Positions 7,783-14,996 are shown, numbered from the stretch's first letter. The stretch: 16,051 nt of DNA from UBA5177 sp002413265 (GCA_036752825.1 DAIORV010000049.1:1-16051); one strand, 5' to 3'. Translations and numbers: made by a program. The notes: generated by a model not told the origin, from the letters alone.

Positions 7783-7864
7783 GTCGTGCCGGAATCCCAC
7801 GACCGGTCGAAGTAGACCTTCCGCGCTCGCGTTTTTTCCACGTATTTCATGCTCGTCCGAGCAT
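7783..7864. terminator. Hairpins between convergent plsY and the antitoxin gene
   Basis: Two stem-loops lie in the convergent gap: GTCGTG (7783-7788) with CACGAC (7798-7803), and a perfect ATGCTC-GTCC-GAGCAT at 7849-7864 that touches the antitoxin stop codon. A CGCG-CT-CGCG element followed by six T (7832-7837) reads as a poor intrinsic terminator for plsY. None has a textbook stem plus U-tract. Confidence 0.35.
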
Positions 7865-8166
7865 CACTTGCGTGACTCGTCCGACACGTACCGTTCTACG
7901 GCCTCTCGAGCGACCTCGCTGATCGTCTTGCCTTCGCGCTCCGCGAGCGCCCTCGTGGTCTCGTAGAGCTTTCGACTGGCGCGGAAGCTGAGCCGCGGAG
8001 ACACTCCGGTGCCCAGAGAGGGCCGTCCAACGCGCTCCCAGCGCGCCTTCGTCAGGTCGTACCCTGCCTCGGCCTCCTGGGATAACGCCTCGAGGTCCGC
8101 GCTCGTGAGCTCCACGCCGCTCTTCGTGTGCAGGAGGCCACCCGCTTCGTCTCTCACCGTTGCCAT
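7864..8166 (-). CDS. Ribbon-helix-helix (CopG-like) antitoxin
   Basis: 100-residue protein starting MATVRDEAGGLLHTKSGVEL. The C-terminal 45 residues, SPRLSFRASRKLYETTRALA followed by EREGKTISEVAREAVERYV, form a beta strand plus two helices typical of RHH/CopG antitoxins; the N-terminal half carries the ELTSADLEALSQEAEAGYDL segment found in actinobacterial-type members. RHH proteins bind DNA as dimers and repress their own operon. The ATG at 8166 was chosen because GGAGG lies 7 nt upstream and homology begins there; an earlier ATG at 8277 extends the frame only into low-complexity arginine-rich text that is the toxin gene read out of frame. The toxin frame ends 13 nt inside this gene, the normal toxin-first overlap. 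The antitoxin is intact although its toxin is not. Confidence 0.85.
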   Translation of the reverse strand: MATVRDEAGGLLHTKSGVELTSADLEALSQEAEAGYDLTKARWERVGRPSLGTGVSPRLSFRASRKLYETTRALAEREGKTISEVAREAVERYVSDESRK

Positions 8167-8435
8167 TGCTTCGCCTCCTGATATTGTTCCTGATATTTCT
8201 TTCGGAGGGGCATTGCGTGAATCACCAACAACTCGTCGTGTTCGAGCTCGATGGCCATGATCTCTAGCGCCACTCATGTCGCATCGTCACCGAGATAGAT
8301 GAGTCGGTCGTCGGGCATTTCGAGCCGGCGATTGGCGGCTCGCGGATGCGAACTGAAGCGTGCTCGATGACGTGAAGTACGCCCGCCCGCGGCACCCGAT
8401 GCTTCCGAACCGCCCGGGCGAACCTGACCGCGCAT
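8154..8435 (-). pseudogene. Decayed BrnT-like toxin (RelE-fold), partner of the RHH antitoxin
   Basis: No intact frame, but consecutive pieces in two frames read as one toxin: RKHRVPRAGVLHVIEHASVR in one, then MPDDRLIYLGDDAT, a TGA stop (8274-8276), then VALEIMAIELEHDELLVIHA and MPLRKKYQEQYQEA in the next. The order (helix with RKHxV, the RLIYLG strand, the LEI strand, IHAMPLRKKY at the end) is that of BrnT-like/DUF4258 ribonuclease toxins. There is a frameshift between about 8312 and 8345, and a TGA exactly where a glycine codon (GGA) is expected. The last codons overlap the antitoxin start by 13 nt. The 5' boundary is approximate; ATG at 8435 is a guess. Family assignment is by motif and context. 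Confidence 0.65.
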
Positions 8436-8455
8436 CGCTTTAGATTACCACATTC

Positions 8456-8464
8456 TGTCTGACA
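8456..8464. promoter_or_regulatory. TGTCTGACA palindrome upstream of the toxin-antitoxin remnant
   Basis: A 9-bp perfect inverted repeat about 20 bp upstream of the likely toxin start, within AT-rich sequence containing TTGTCA and TAATCT hexamers on the minus strand (spacing of 12 is too short for a standard promoter). RHH antitoxins bind short inverted repeats in their own promoter, so an autoregulatory operator is possible. Confidence 0.3.
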
Positions 8465-8490
8465 AAATTAGGCTATCTCGCGAGAGTCAG

Positions 8491-10047
8491 CTAGAACGTG
8501 ACAGCAGAGGGGCGAAATTCAGGCGGCCGCCAGGCGAGCGAAGCACGCTCATAGGCGTGCGCCAATCGGATCAATACCGGTTCGCTCCAGGCAGGACCCA
8601 TGAAGGTGATCCCGATGGGGAGACCGTGCGCCATGCCGGCGGGCACCGTAATTCCCGGATACCCGGCGATAGCTGCAATCGTGGAGCTGGCTCCCGAGTG
8701 GCTGTCTCCGTTTACTGGATCGATCAAGAACGCGGGGCCGCCAGTCGGCATCACCAGAGCATCGATCTGCAAGATCCGGTTCTGGCCGATCAGCTCGAGT
8801 ATCAGCTCGTGCTCTTTCATCACGGCATCGATGCCCTCGGTTCGACCTAGCCGTCGGTTCGTCGCCAGTGCTTCCAGGTAAGCCGGTTCGGTCAACGGAC
8901 CTTTGCCCTGCGCCTTTTCAAACGTTTCCTGCTTGAAGTACGGCATCTCGAGATCCGCGTGGGTCTTGTTGAACTCGATCACCTCTTCGAGGGATCGAGG
9001 AGCATCTCCGCCGAGTCCCGCCAGATAGCCATTGAGGCCCGACTTGAACTCGTACAGCAAGACCTCGAGCTCAGCTTCGCTCTTCTCGAGCTCATCGGCA
9101 CTGGGGAAATCCGCGGGATCGATGACGATTGCTCCCCGCTCCCTCATCACCTCGATCGCCTGGTTGGCGACCTCGTCGGCGTGCGTACTGTATCCGAACA
9201 TTACTTTGCGCGGCACGCCGATCCGTGCTCCTCGCAGTCCGTCGTCGTCGAGCAGAACCGAAAGATCGCCCAGCTCGCGACCCGCGGATGCGCTGGTTGC
9301 CTCATCCCGCGGGTCTGCCCCCGAGATCGCCGCCAGCAACATGGCAGCGTCCCTGACCGTCCGGGCGAAGGGGCCGACCGTATCTTGACTTGCGGAGATC
9401 GGCACCACTCCTGCCCTGCTGGTCCGTCCGACCGTAGGCTTGATACCCACGATCCCGCTGGCTGCCGCGGGGCACAGTATCGAGCCATCGGTTTCCGTGC
9501 CCAGGGCGAGCGGCACCAGACCGGCGGCAACCGCCGTGGCCGATCCGCTGCTCGAACCGCAGGGTGACCGGTCCAGGACGTACGGATTGCGGCTCTGCCC
9601 CCCACGTGCGCTCCATCCGGATATGGAGCGCGCGGAGCGAAAGTTCGCCCACTCGCTGAGGTTCGTTTTCCCCAGCAGCACCAGACCGGCCTCCCGCAGG
9701 CGCCGCACCACTTCCGCATCCTGCCTGGGCCGCGCTTCCAGCATGGCGATCGATCCCGCGGTGCTTCGCATACTGTCCCGCGTATCGATGTTGTCCTTGA
9801 TAAGCACCGTCATGCCGTGCAGGTCACCACGAATTGAGCCGTCGCTCCGCTCGCGATCAAGCGCGGACGCAATCTTCTCCGCTTCGGGGTTCAGCTCGAT
9901 CACCGACTTGATGGACGGGCCGGATCGATCCACCGACTCAATGCGGTCGAGAGAGTGACGCACCAGATCCACCGAGCTAATCTGGCCGCGGGCCAGGGCC
10001 CTTTGGAGCCCGCGGACCGTCTCCCAGGAAAGGCTTGCATCAGGCAT
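8491..10047 (-). CDS. Amidase-signature family hydrolase
   Basis: 518 residues, cytoplasmic by sequence (no signal peptide). Amidase-signature enzymes hydrolyse amide bonds with a Ser-cisSer-Lys triad, all visible: K84 in VLIKDNID, S165 in the glycine/serine-rich SPCGSSSGSATAVAAG, and nucleophile S189 in LGTETDGSILCPA, 24 residues after the cis-serine as in characterised members. The C-terminal half (ALVMPTGGPAF, IAGYPGITVPAGMAHGLPIG) is also typical. Length and sequence resemble the peptide-amidase/general amidase branch rather than GatA: no gatB or gatC is nearby, and a tRNA amidotransferase role is unlikely. ATG at 10047 has GGGAGA 8 nt upstream. Divergent from pdxH with 78 bp between the starts. 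Substrate unknown. Confidence 0.92.
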   Translation of the reverse strand: MPDASLSWETVRGLQRALARGQISSVDLVRHSLDRIESVDRSGPSIKSVIELNPEAEKIASALDRERSDGSIRGDLHGMTVLIKDNIDTRDSMRSTAGSIAMLEARPRQDAEVVRRLREAGLVLLGKTNLSEWANFRSARSISGWSARGGQSRNPYVLDRSPCGSSSGSATAVAAGLVPLALGTETDGSILCPAAASGIVGIKPTVGRTSRAGVVPISASQDTVGPFARTVRDAAMLLAAISGADPRDEATSASAGRELGDLSVLLDDDGLRGARIGVPRKVMFGYSTHADEVANQAIEVMRERGAIVIDPADFPSADELEKSEAELEVLLYEFKSGLNGYLAGLGGDAPRSLEEVIEFNKTHADLEMPYFKQETFEKAQGKGPLTEPAYLEALATNRRLGRTEGIDAVMKEHELILELIGQNRILQIDALVMPTGGPAFLIDPVNGDSHSGASSTIAAIAGYPGITVPAGMAHGLPIGITFMGPAWSEPVLIRLAHAYERASLAWRPPEFRPSAVTF

Positions 10048-10114
10048 GTGACGTCTCCCTATCGAAGATCAATCATTCTCGCCTGTGAGGGCGTTTCTGC
10101 AGATGCGGTTGCCA

Positions 10115-10120
10115 TATCCT
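10115..10120 (+). promoter_or_regulatory. Candidate -10 element of pdxH (possibly leaderless mRNA)
   Basis: TATCCT ends 5 nt before the pdxH GTG, so transcription would begin at or next to the start codon. The only Shine-Dalgarno-like bases, GAGG at 10121-10124, leave a single nucleotide before the GTG, too close to work. The -35 is poor. Confidence 0.3.
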
Positions 10121-10125
10121 GAGGC

Positions 10126-10749
10126 GTGGACACACCAACAGGCTTCTCTCAGGAGCTGCGCGAGGAAGATGCCCCGGCCGACCCACTGGAGCTGTTCACC
10201 ACGTGGTATGCCGATGCCCGCCAGGCAGGTGGTCTTCAGCCCGATGCCATGGCTCTCGCGACGTCGACGCCCGACGGCATCCCTTCGCTGCGGATGGTCC
10301 TCTTGAAAGACGTGGACAGCCAAGGCTTCGCCTTCTACAGCAATTACGAAAGCAGAAAGGCGCGGGAGCTTACAGCGAATCCTCGTGCGGCCCTTGCCTT
10401 CTTCTGGCCCGAGCTGCATCGGCAGGTTCGCATTGAGGGGAAAGCAGAACGGGTAGCAGACGAAGAGTCCGACGCCTATTTTGCGACCCGAACACCCGGA
10501 AGCAGGCTTTCAGCGGCCGCCTCTCCACAGAGCCGCGTGATCTCGAGTCGGGGAGATTTGGAGCGGCGAGTACGTGAGCTGAGCGACAAATACGGCGAGA
10601 ACGTGTCCCGTCCACAGTGGTGGGGCGGCTACCGCGTCACCCCTCTTGTATTTGAGTTCTGGCAGGGAAGGCCGAACCGGCTTCACGACCGGCTCCGCTA
10701 CACGCCTCGAGCGGACGGAAGCTGGGACGTAGCGCGTCTGGCCCCCTGA
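10126..10749 (+). CDS. pdxH: Pyridoxine/pyridoxamine 5'-phosphate oxidase
   Basis: FMN-dependent enzyme that oxidises pyridoxine or pyridoxamine 5'-phosphate to pyridoxal 5'-phosphate, the last step of the DXP-dependent B6 route and of salvage. 207 residues, the standard length. In order: SLRMVLLKDVDSQGFAFYSN (FMN-binding core, about 54-73), NYESRKARELTANPRAALAF, the RQVRIEGKAERV strand, RLSAAASPQSRVISSR, and the C-terminal signature FEFWQGRPNRLHDRLRY. The start is taken at GTG 10126 because a TGA lies in frame two codons upstream and the next start codon would remove conserved sequence. The gene is divergent from the amidase and convergent with zwf. Confidence 0.95.
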   Translation: MDTPTGFSQELREEDAPADPLELFTTWYADARQAGGLQPDAMALATSTPDGIPSLRMVLLKDVDSQGFAFYSNYESRKARELTANPRAALAFFWPELHRQVRIEGKAERVADEESDAYFATRTPGSRLSAAASPQSRVISSRGDLERRVRELSDKYGENVSRPQWWGGYRVTPLVFEFWQGRPNRLHDRLRYTPRADGSWDVARLAP

Positions 10750-10784
10750 GACTGACAGCGGGGAATCGATAAACTCAGGGCCCC
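10741..10784. terminator. Inverted repeat between convergent pdxH and zwf
   Basis: CCCCTGAG, which includes the pdxH stop codon, pairs with CTCAGGG at 10774-10780, with a loop of about 23 nt. The repeat spans the 34-bp gap and could act as a weak terminator for both genes. No U-tract. Confidence 0.35.
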
Positions 10785-12361
10785 TACGGCTGGCGCCAGC
10801 GGTGCCCATCGCGCGCCAGCAGCCCATCCGCCGCCTCGGGCCCCCAGGTGCCCGCCGGATAGACGTGCGGCGCGGTCGTCTCGCCCGCTCCCCAAGCGCG
10901 CAGCAAGGGAGTGAGCAGAGACCACGCAGCTTCGACTTCGTCGGTTCTTGCGAACAAGGTCGAGTCCCCTCGCATGGCATCGAGCAGGAGCCGCTGGTAG
11001 GCCTCCGGCGACTCCCCCGTGAAAGCTTCCTTATATAGAAAGCTCATGTCGACGGGTCGCACTCGCATGCCCGGACCCGGGACCTTCACGTCCAGGCGCA
11101 AAGCCAGCCCGTCGTCCGGCTGGATGCGCAGAATCAGCACATTGCGCCGTGGCCGCTGCGTCGAGTTGCGAGAAAGCAGCAGGTGAGGTGCGCGACGGAA
11201 CTCGATGGCGATCTCGCTCACTCGTTTCGGCATCCGCTTGCCGGTACGCAGATAGAACGGCACACCGGCCCACCGCCAGTTGTCCACCTCGAGCTTCATC
11301 GCGACGTACGTTTCGGACCGCGACCCAGGAGCGACATCTTTTTCGTCGTGGTAGCCGGGTACGAGCCGGCCGTCGACCATTCCACGGTCGTACTGGCCAC
11401 GAATCACGTACTTCGTGATGTCGTTCTCAGGAAATCGAATCGAGTCGAGGACCTTTACCTTCTCGTCACGGACCTTCCCGGCCGTGAAGGTGCTGGGCGG
11501 CTCCATGGCGGTCAGCGTCAGAAGCTGCAGAAGGTGGCTCTGCACCATGTCGCGAAGCGCACCGGCCTCCTCGTAGTAGCCGCCACGACCCTCCACCCCG
11601 ATGGCCTCTGCAGCCGTGATCTGTACCGCCTCGACGTAGTTGCGGTTCCATAGCGGCTCGAAGATGCCGTTGATAAAGCGCAGCACAAAGATGTTCTGCA
11701 CGGTCTCTTTACCGAGGTAATGATCGATGCGATAGACCTGTGACTCGTCAAAAACCGCATGCAGGCAGCGGTCGAGATCGAGCGCCGTCTCGAGATCGCG
11801 TCCAAACGGTTTCTCCACGATGAGGCGGACCCACCCGGTCTCCTGCTCGGCCTTGTTCAGGCCCGCCGCGCCCAGATTGCCGGCGACGTCGGCATACACG
11901 TCAGGCGGTGTCGCCAGATAGAAGAGGCGGTGGTTCTCGGTGCCCTTTTCCTGGTCGATCTTGTCGAGAATCTCACCCAGATGCTTGAAGCTGTCGACTT
12001 CGTCGTACTGCCCCTGAACGTAGGTTAGGTTCTCGGCGAACTTATCCCACTGGCGCGGCGAAAAGTCGCTCGTCGACTCGACAGCTTTACGCAGGCCATC
12101 CCGAAACGCACTGTCCTCTCGACGGCTTCTTCCAAAGCCCACGATCGCGAACTTCTCGGGCATCAGTCCGTCACAAGCGAGGCTGAAAAAGGCCGGGATC
12201 AGCTTGCGATGCGCCAGGTCTCCGGTGGCCCCAAAGATCACCAAGGTCAGCGGATCGGGAGGCTTCTCTTCGACCTGGTTCTCTTCTCGCCAGGTCCGCT
12301 CTTCGTCCCAAACATCCTGCCAGATGTCCTCATCGATGCTCGGAGTGACAGTTGCCGCCAT
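10784..12361 (-). CDS. zwf: Glucose-6-phosphate 1-dehydrogenase
   Basis: Oxidises glucose 6-phosphate to 6-phosphogluconolactone with NADP+ (or NAD+), the entry to the oxidative pentose phosphate pathway. 525 residues, cytoplasmic. The Rossmann fingerprint GATGDLAHRKL is at 44-54, EKPFGRD at 183-189, and the substrate-binding signature RIDHYLGKE at 211-219. The C-terminal region continues through YLRTGKRMP and the conserved WSLLTPLL end segment. An acidic extension of about 37 residues precedes the Rossmann fold; bacterial enzymes often begin nearer the fold. ATG at 12361 has GGGGAG about 9 nt upstream. There is no opcA, pgl, tal or gnd next to it; it is divergent from the metallo-hydrolase gene (114 bp apart) and convergent with pdxH. 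Confidence 0.97.
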   Translation of the reverse strand: MAATVTPSIDEDIWQDVWDEERTWREENQVEEKPPDPLTLVIFGATGDLAHRKLIPAFFSLACDGLMPEKFAIVGFGRSRREDSAFRDGLRKAVESTSDFSPRQWDKFAENLTYVQGQYDEVDSFKHLGEILDKIDQEKGTENHRLFYLATPPDVYADVAGNLGAAGLNKAEQETGWVRLIVEKPFGRDLETALDLDRCLHAVFDESQVYRIDHYLGKETVQNIFVLRFINGIFEPLWNRNYVEAVQITAAEAIGVEGRGGYYEEAGALRDMVQSHLLQLLTLTAMEPPSTFTAGKVRDEKVKVLDSIRFPENDITKYVIRGQYDRGMVDGRLVPGYHDEKDVAPGSRSETYVAMKLEVDNWRWAGVPFYLRTGKRMPKRVSEIAIEFRRAPHLLLSRNSTQRPRRNVLILRIQPDDGLALRLDVKVPGPGMRVRPVDMSFLYKEAFTGESPEAYQRLLLDAMRGDSTLFARTDEVEAAWSLLTPLLRAWGAGETTAPHVYPAGTWGPEAADGLLARDGHRWRQP

Positions 12362-12475
12362 TGATCAATTCTCCCCACACCTGGTCCGAGTGCGCCGGAA
12401 CCGCATAGTAAGCTGGCCCTGCACCGTGCTGGACCGCCCGAATGAACCATTCTAGGCAGACTTCGGAGGGCATTC

Positions 12476-13390
12476 ATGCCGCCACCTCCCGTGAGTCTCG
12501 TTCCGCCTGACCATCTCGACCCGCGAATTCGAATACTTCGATGCGGAAGCATCGTCGATACCTTCGCGCTGGTGACCGACCGCTATCTGGTGATCATCGA
12601 CACCATGGTGTCTGAGGACACCATGCTTGCCGGCATTCAGCTCCTTGCTGATCAAGGATTGTTGGACCGCCCGCTCCTCGTCCTGAACACCCACGGAGAT
12701 TGGGACCACGTCTGCGGCAACGGCATCTTCTGCCGCGAAGACGCGCCGTATCCGGCTCCGGTGATTGGCAGTGAGGTTGCGACGGAGCTCATGCTCTCGC
12801 CCGACGCCTCCACATTCCTTGATGCCTTGAAAGCCGAGCATCCGGGAGAGTTCGATACCGCAAACATATGGCCTCCGACAATCCGCTTCCGTGAATATCT
12901 TGAACTCGATTGCGGCGATCTGAGTCTGGAATTCGTCCCCACCCCTGGCCATCGTCCCGGCCACAGCGCGCTCTGGATTCCCGAGCTCCGCTTGCTCTTC
13001 GCCGGAGATGCAGCCGAAAGCCCTCTTCCATTCGTGGAGGACCCGGCCTCCATCCCGGTCCTAAGGGCATCCTTCGAACGAATGCTCGACCTCGATCCGG
13101 ACGTGGTTCTCTACTGCCACGCACCCGGGCGGACCGATCCAGGCGCAATACGAGAGAACATTGCCTACTTTGACGAGCTCGAGCGCCGCTGCCGAAGCTT
13201 CCTCGCCGCCGGAAACCGCGCACCAGGTCACGACGATCTCGCGACCGCCCTCGACTGGCCTCTAGAGAAGGCCGTGAGCAGTGCCGCTCTCTCTTCGAGC
13301 CAGCAGCCGGAGGAGTTGTTTTACCAAACGGCTCACCAGACGGCCATTCGTTCCATGCTCGCCTGGCTAAAGGGAACCGCGACCGAGTAG
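12476..13390 (+). CDS. Metallo-beta-lactamase-fold hydrolase
   Basis: 304 residues, no signal peptide. The metal motif is NTHGDWDHVCGN: H73, D75, D77, H78, so the second histidine of the canonical HxHxDH is an aspartate. Further ligands are visible at H159 in TPGHRPGHS, D178 in LFAGDAAE, and probably H215 in LYCHAPGR, giving an almost complete dinuclear site. After about residue 230 comes a helical tail (ELERRCRSFLAAGN and onward) like that of many MBL hydrolases of the glyoxalase II/RNase Z-like superfamily. Reaction and substrate are unknown. ATG at 12476 has GGAGG 6 nt upstream. Divergent from zwf. Confidence 0.88.
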   Translation: MPPPPVSLVPPDHLDPRIRILRCGSIVDTFALVTDRYLVIIDTMVSEDTMLAGIQLLADQGLLDRPLLVLNTHGDWDHVCGNGIFCREDAPYPAPVIGSEVATELMLSPDASTFLDALKAEHPGEFDTANIWPPTIRFREYLELDCGDLSLEFVPTPGHRPGHSALWIPELRLLFAGDAAESPLPFVEDPASIPVLRASFERMLDLDPDVVLYCHAPGRTDPGAIRENIAYFDELERRCRSFLAAGNRAPGHDDLATALDWPLEKAVSSAALSSSQQPEELFYQTAHQTAIRSMLAWLKGTATE

Positions 13391-13656
13391 CGCGCGCCAA
13401 GAGCCACCTCCATCTGCCGCCTCCGCCGTACGCACCACCTCAGTTCGCCCACGCTCAACGGGACCCACCGTACAGACCCGTCGACCGAACACGCACGCCT
13501 CTGCACACCGTATGGGTGTAGGGCAGTCCTTTAGGCCGGCAAAAACCAACCCGCCTGGGCTCCAACAAGTGCTCTTCGAAATCTGCGACAGAAGCACAGA
13601 ACTGCACACGGGTAGGCAATCGGATGCCACCTCGGGCCACCAGATAAGGGTCAATA
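13391..13656. other. Non-coding stretch between the hydrolase gene and the IS110 element
   Basis: 266 bp with no convincing coding content. Minus-strand frames stay open for 60-95 codons but contain no recognisable motif and have no start context. The only notable item is a 17-bp imperfect copy of the IS terminal repeat at 13518-13534. It may hold remains of the gene into which the element inserted, but I cannot match it to the aminotransferase remnant on the other side. Confidence 0.4.
13518..13534 (+). repeat. Imperfect extra copy of the IS terminal repeat
   Basis: GTAGGGCAGTCCTTTAG matches GTAGGTCAGCCCTTTAG of the left terminal repeat (13660-13676) at 15 of 17 positions, in the same orientation, 142 bp outside the element. 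The sequences on either side of the two copies are not alike. Confidence 0.5.
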
Positions 13657-13676
13657 TCCGTAGGTCAGCCCTTTAG
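13657..13676 (+). repeat. Left terminal inverted repeat of the IS110 element
   Basis: TCCGTAGGTCAGCCCTTTAG, identical over 20 bp to the reverse complement of 14977-14996. Confidence 0.85.
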
Positions 13677-13730
13677 CAACTGTCTTCAAAAGCAAATGGA
13701 ATTCGACGGAACTACCTCCCGAGCGCCCCT

Positions 13731-14679
13731 CTACGAAACCTGAAGAGCTCGGCTGTCGTCCCACGGCTGCTTGGCCCGAATCATCGCGTTGAGGATGCAG
13801 AGCAGCTTGCGCATGCAGGCCACCAGCGCCACTTTCTTCTTTTTGCCCGACGCTAGGAGACGCTCATAAAAGGTTTGGATCACCGGATTGCGGTGGGCTG
13901 CTACCAATGCTGCCATGTACAGCGCCTGCCTGACCGAGGCTCGTCCTCCCCACACCATTCGTCTTCCCCGCATCTTTCCGCTATCCCGGTTCAGCGGAGC
14001 GACCCCGACCAACATCGATAGCTCCTTGTTCGAGGCTTTTCCTAGTTCCGGAAGCTCGGCAAGCAAGGTTCGAGACAATACCGGGCCGACCCCTTTGGAC
14101 TGTTTGCAACAAGGCGTCTTTTTCTTGCCAGCCAGGTGTTCCCTGAAGCTGTTTGTCTAACTCCTTGTTCAGCTTCTTCAGCTCTTCTTCCAGCCAATCT
14201 GTGTGTTGTTTGATGTACGGCCGTACGACCCGACCCGCCGTCCGCAGCCGGTTCTTCTCAGCGGTGATCATGTCGACGATCTGCCGGCGTCGAGCGACCA
14301 ACTCTTTGAGCTCCTCTGACGCATCGTCCGGCAGCTCTCGAACCTCTGGCCGCACTGCTTCGGCAAAACGAGCTAGGATCCCAGCGTCGAGCTCATCAGT
14401 CTTCGCCAGCTGCCCCGTGGCTCTCGCAAAGTCTCGTACCTGCCGAGGGTTGATCCGCGAAACTGGCAGTCCCGCCTTCCACAGCGCGCTCGCGATCCCC
14501 CGCTCGTACTTTCCGGTCGCCTCGAGTACGACGTGCGCGGGCTCCAGCTCTCGTACCCTGCTTACCAACTCAGTTATGCCGTCTTCCGTGTTCGGCGTTC
14601 GCCACTTACTCCTTTCAGGACGCACAGCCACATCCAGGTGAGCCTTCGAAACGTCGATCCCCACAAAGCACTCAGCCAT
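13731..14679 (-). pseudogene. IS110-family transposase (DEDD), frameshifted
   Basis: Recombinase that moves the element with an RNA guide. N-terminal part from ATG 14679 (GGAGAGG upstream): a RuvC-like DEDD domain with D9 in GIDVSKAHLDV, E53 in VLEATGKYE, and D95/D98 in KTDELDAG; a charged coiled-coil segment follows at about 120-195. The C-terminal part, in another frame from about 14095 to the TAG at 13731, is the Tnp_20 domain: KGVGPVLSRTLLAELPELG, LVGVAPLNRDSGKMRGRR with the catalytic serine, RQALYMAALVAAHRNP. The junction reads GTC-CAA-AGG where GTC-AAA-GGG would restore the frame, so one extra base (about 14091-14100) separates the halves. Restored length is about 315 residues. As it stands the catalytic serine cannot be translated together with the DEDD domain, so the copy should be immobile unless the base is an error. 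Confidence 0.88.
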
Positions 14680-14778
14680 CGTCCTCTCCTTCTCTTGATT
14701 TCGCCTTCCTGCCCCACCCTTCCTTGCAGATACGGGCTCGAACGCCCCGGCAACTGTTCGGGTTCTACAGGTAAGCTC

Positions 14779-14977
14779 GGCGTGGCGACCAAGCTAAAGA
14801 ACGGTCTCTCAGGACCCTAGGGCGTACGGCCTGCCACGCCTGTTTTCAAGATACAAGGGCGTATCGCCATTGGCGTTGAGCGGTATTGCCGACTCGCGAC
14901 GAAGGAGAGTTGGACAACGTCCTCGTGCGGCTTCTGTGGGGCATCGATTGTCTTCGCCCGCGACGTTCGATACGCCC
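14779..14977 (-). ncRNA. Candidate bridge RNA of the IS110 element
   Basis: The non-coding segment between the right terminal repeat and the transposase start folds into two domains. Domain 1 is closed by a perfect 10-bp stem, CGATACGCCC (14968-14977) with GGGCGTATCG (14857-14866), and holds an apical stem, ACGAAGGA (14899-14906) with TCCTCGT (14920-14926, one bulge), leaving internal loops of about 32 and 41 nt. Domain 2 is closed by GCCACGCC (14833-14840) with GGCGTGGC (14779-14786) around an inner GGTC/GACC hairpin (14803-14816). A roughly 180-nt RNA with two internal loops upstream of the transposase is what IS110 bridge RNAs look like. Boundaries are estimates and no loop has been matched to donor or target DNA. 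Confidence 0.5.
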
Positions 14978-14996
14978 TAAAGGGCTGACCTACGGA
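14977..14996 (-). repeat. Right terminal inverted repeat of the IS110 element
   Basis: CTAAAGGGCTGACCTACGGA, exact reverse complement of 13657-13676. It directly abuts the closing stem of the candidate bridge RNA. Confidence 0.85.

Larger units (their letters stand above)
13657..14996 (-). mobile_element. IS110-family insertion sequence with 20-bp perfect inverted repeats
   Basis: 1340 bp bounded by TCCGTAGGTCAGCCCTTTAG (13657-13676) and its exact reverse complement (14977-14996). It encodes one DEDD transposase on the minus strand (13731-14679), leaving 54 bp between its stop and the left repeat and about 297 bp between the right repeat and its start. The long non-coding part on the 5' side is the arrangement of the IS110 group proper, where the bridge RNA lies; the IS1111 group has it on the 3' side. 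No clear target duplication is seen, as expected for the family. The exact ends may lie a few bases outside the repeats. Confidence 0.8.

Noticed and set aside
7864..8277. Longer antitoxin start at the ATG 8277
   Set aside because: The extra 37 residues are the toxin gene read out of frame; a strong GGAGG precedes the ATG at 8166.
13367..13654. Minus-strand open frames of 61 and 95 codons beside the IS element
   Set aside because: No motif, no ribosome binding site, cysteine/arginine-rich composition, and overlap with the end of the hydrolase gene.
14091..14100. Programmed frameshift in the transposase
   Set aside because: Joining the frames needs +1, there is no A-AAA-AAG type slippery site, and IS110 transposases are normally single-frame.
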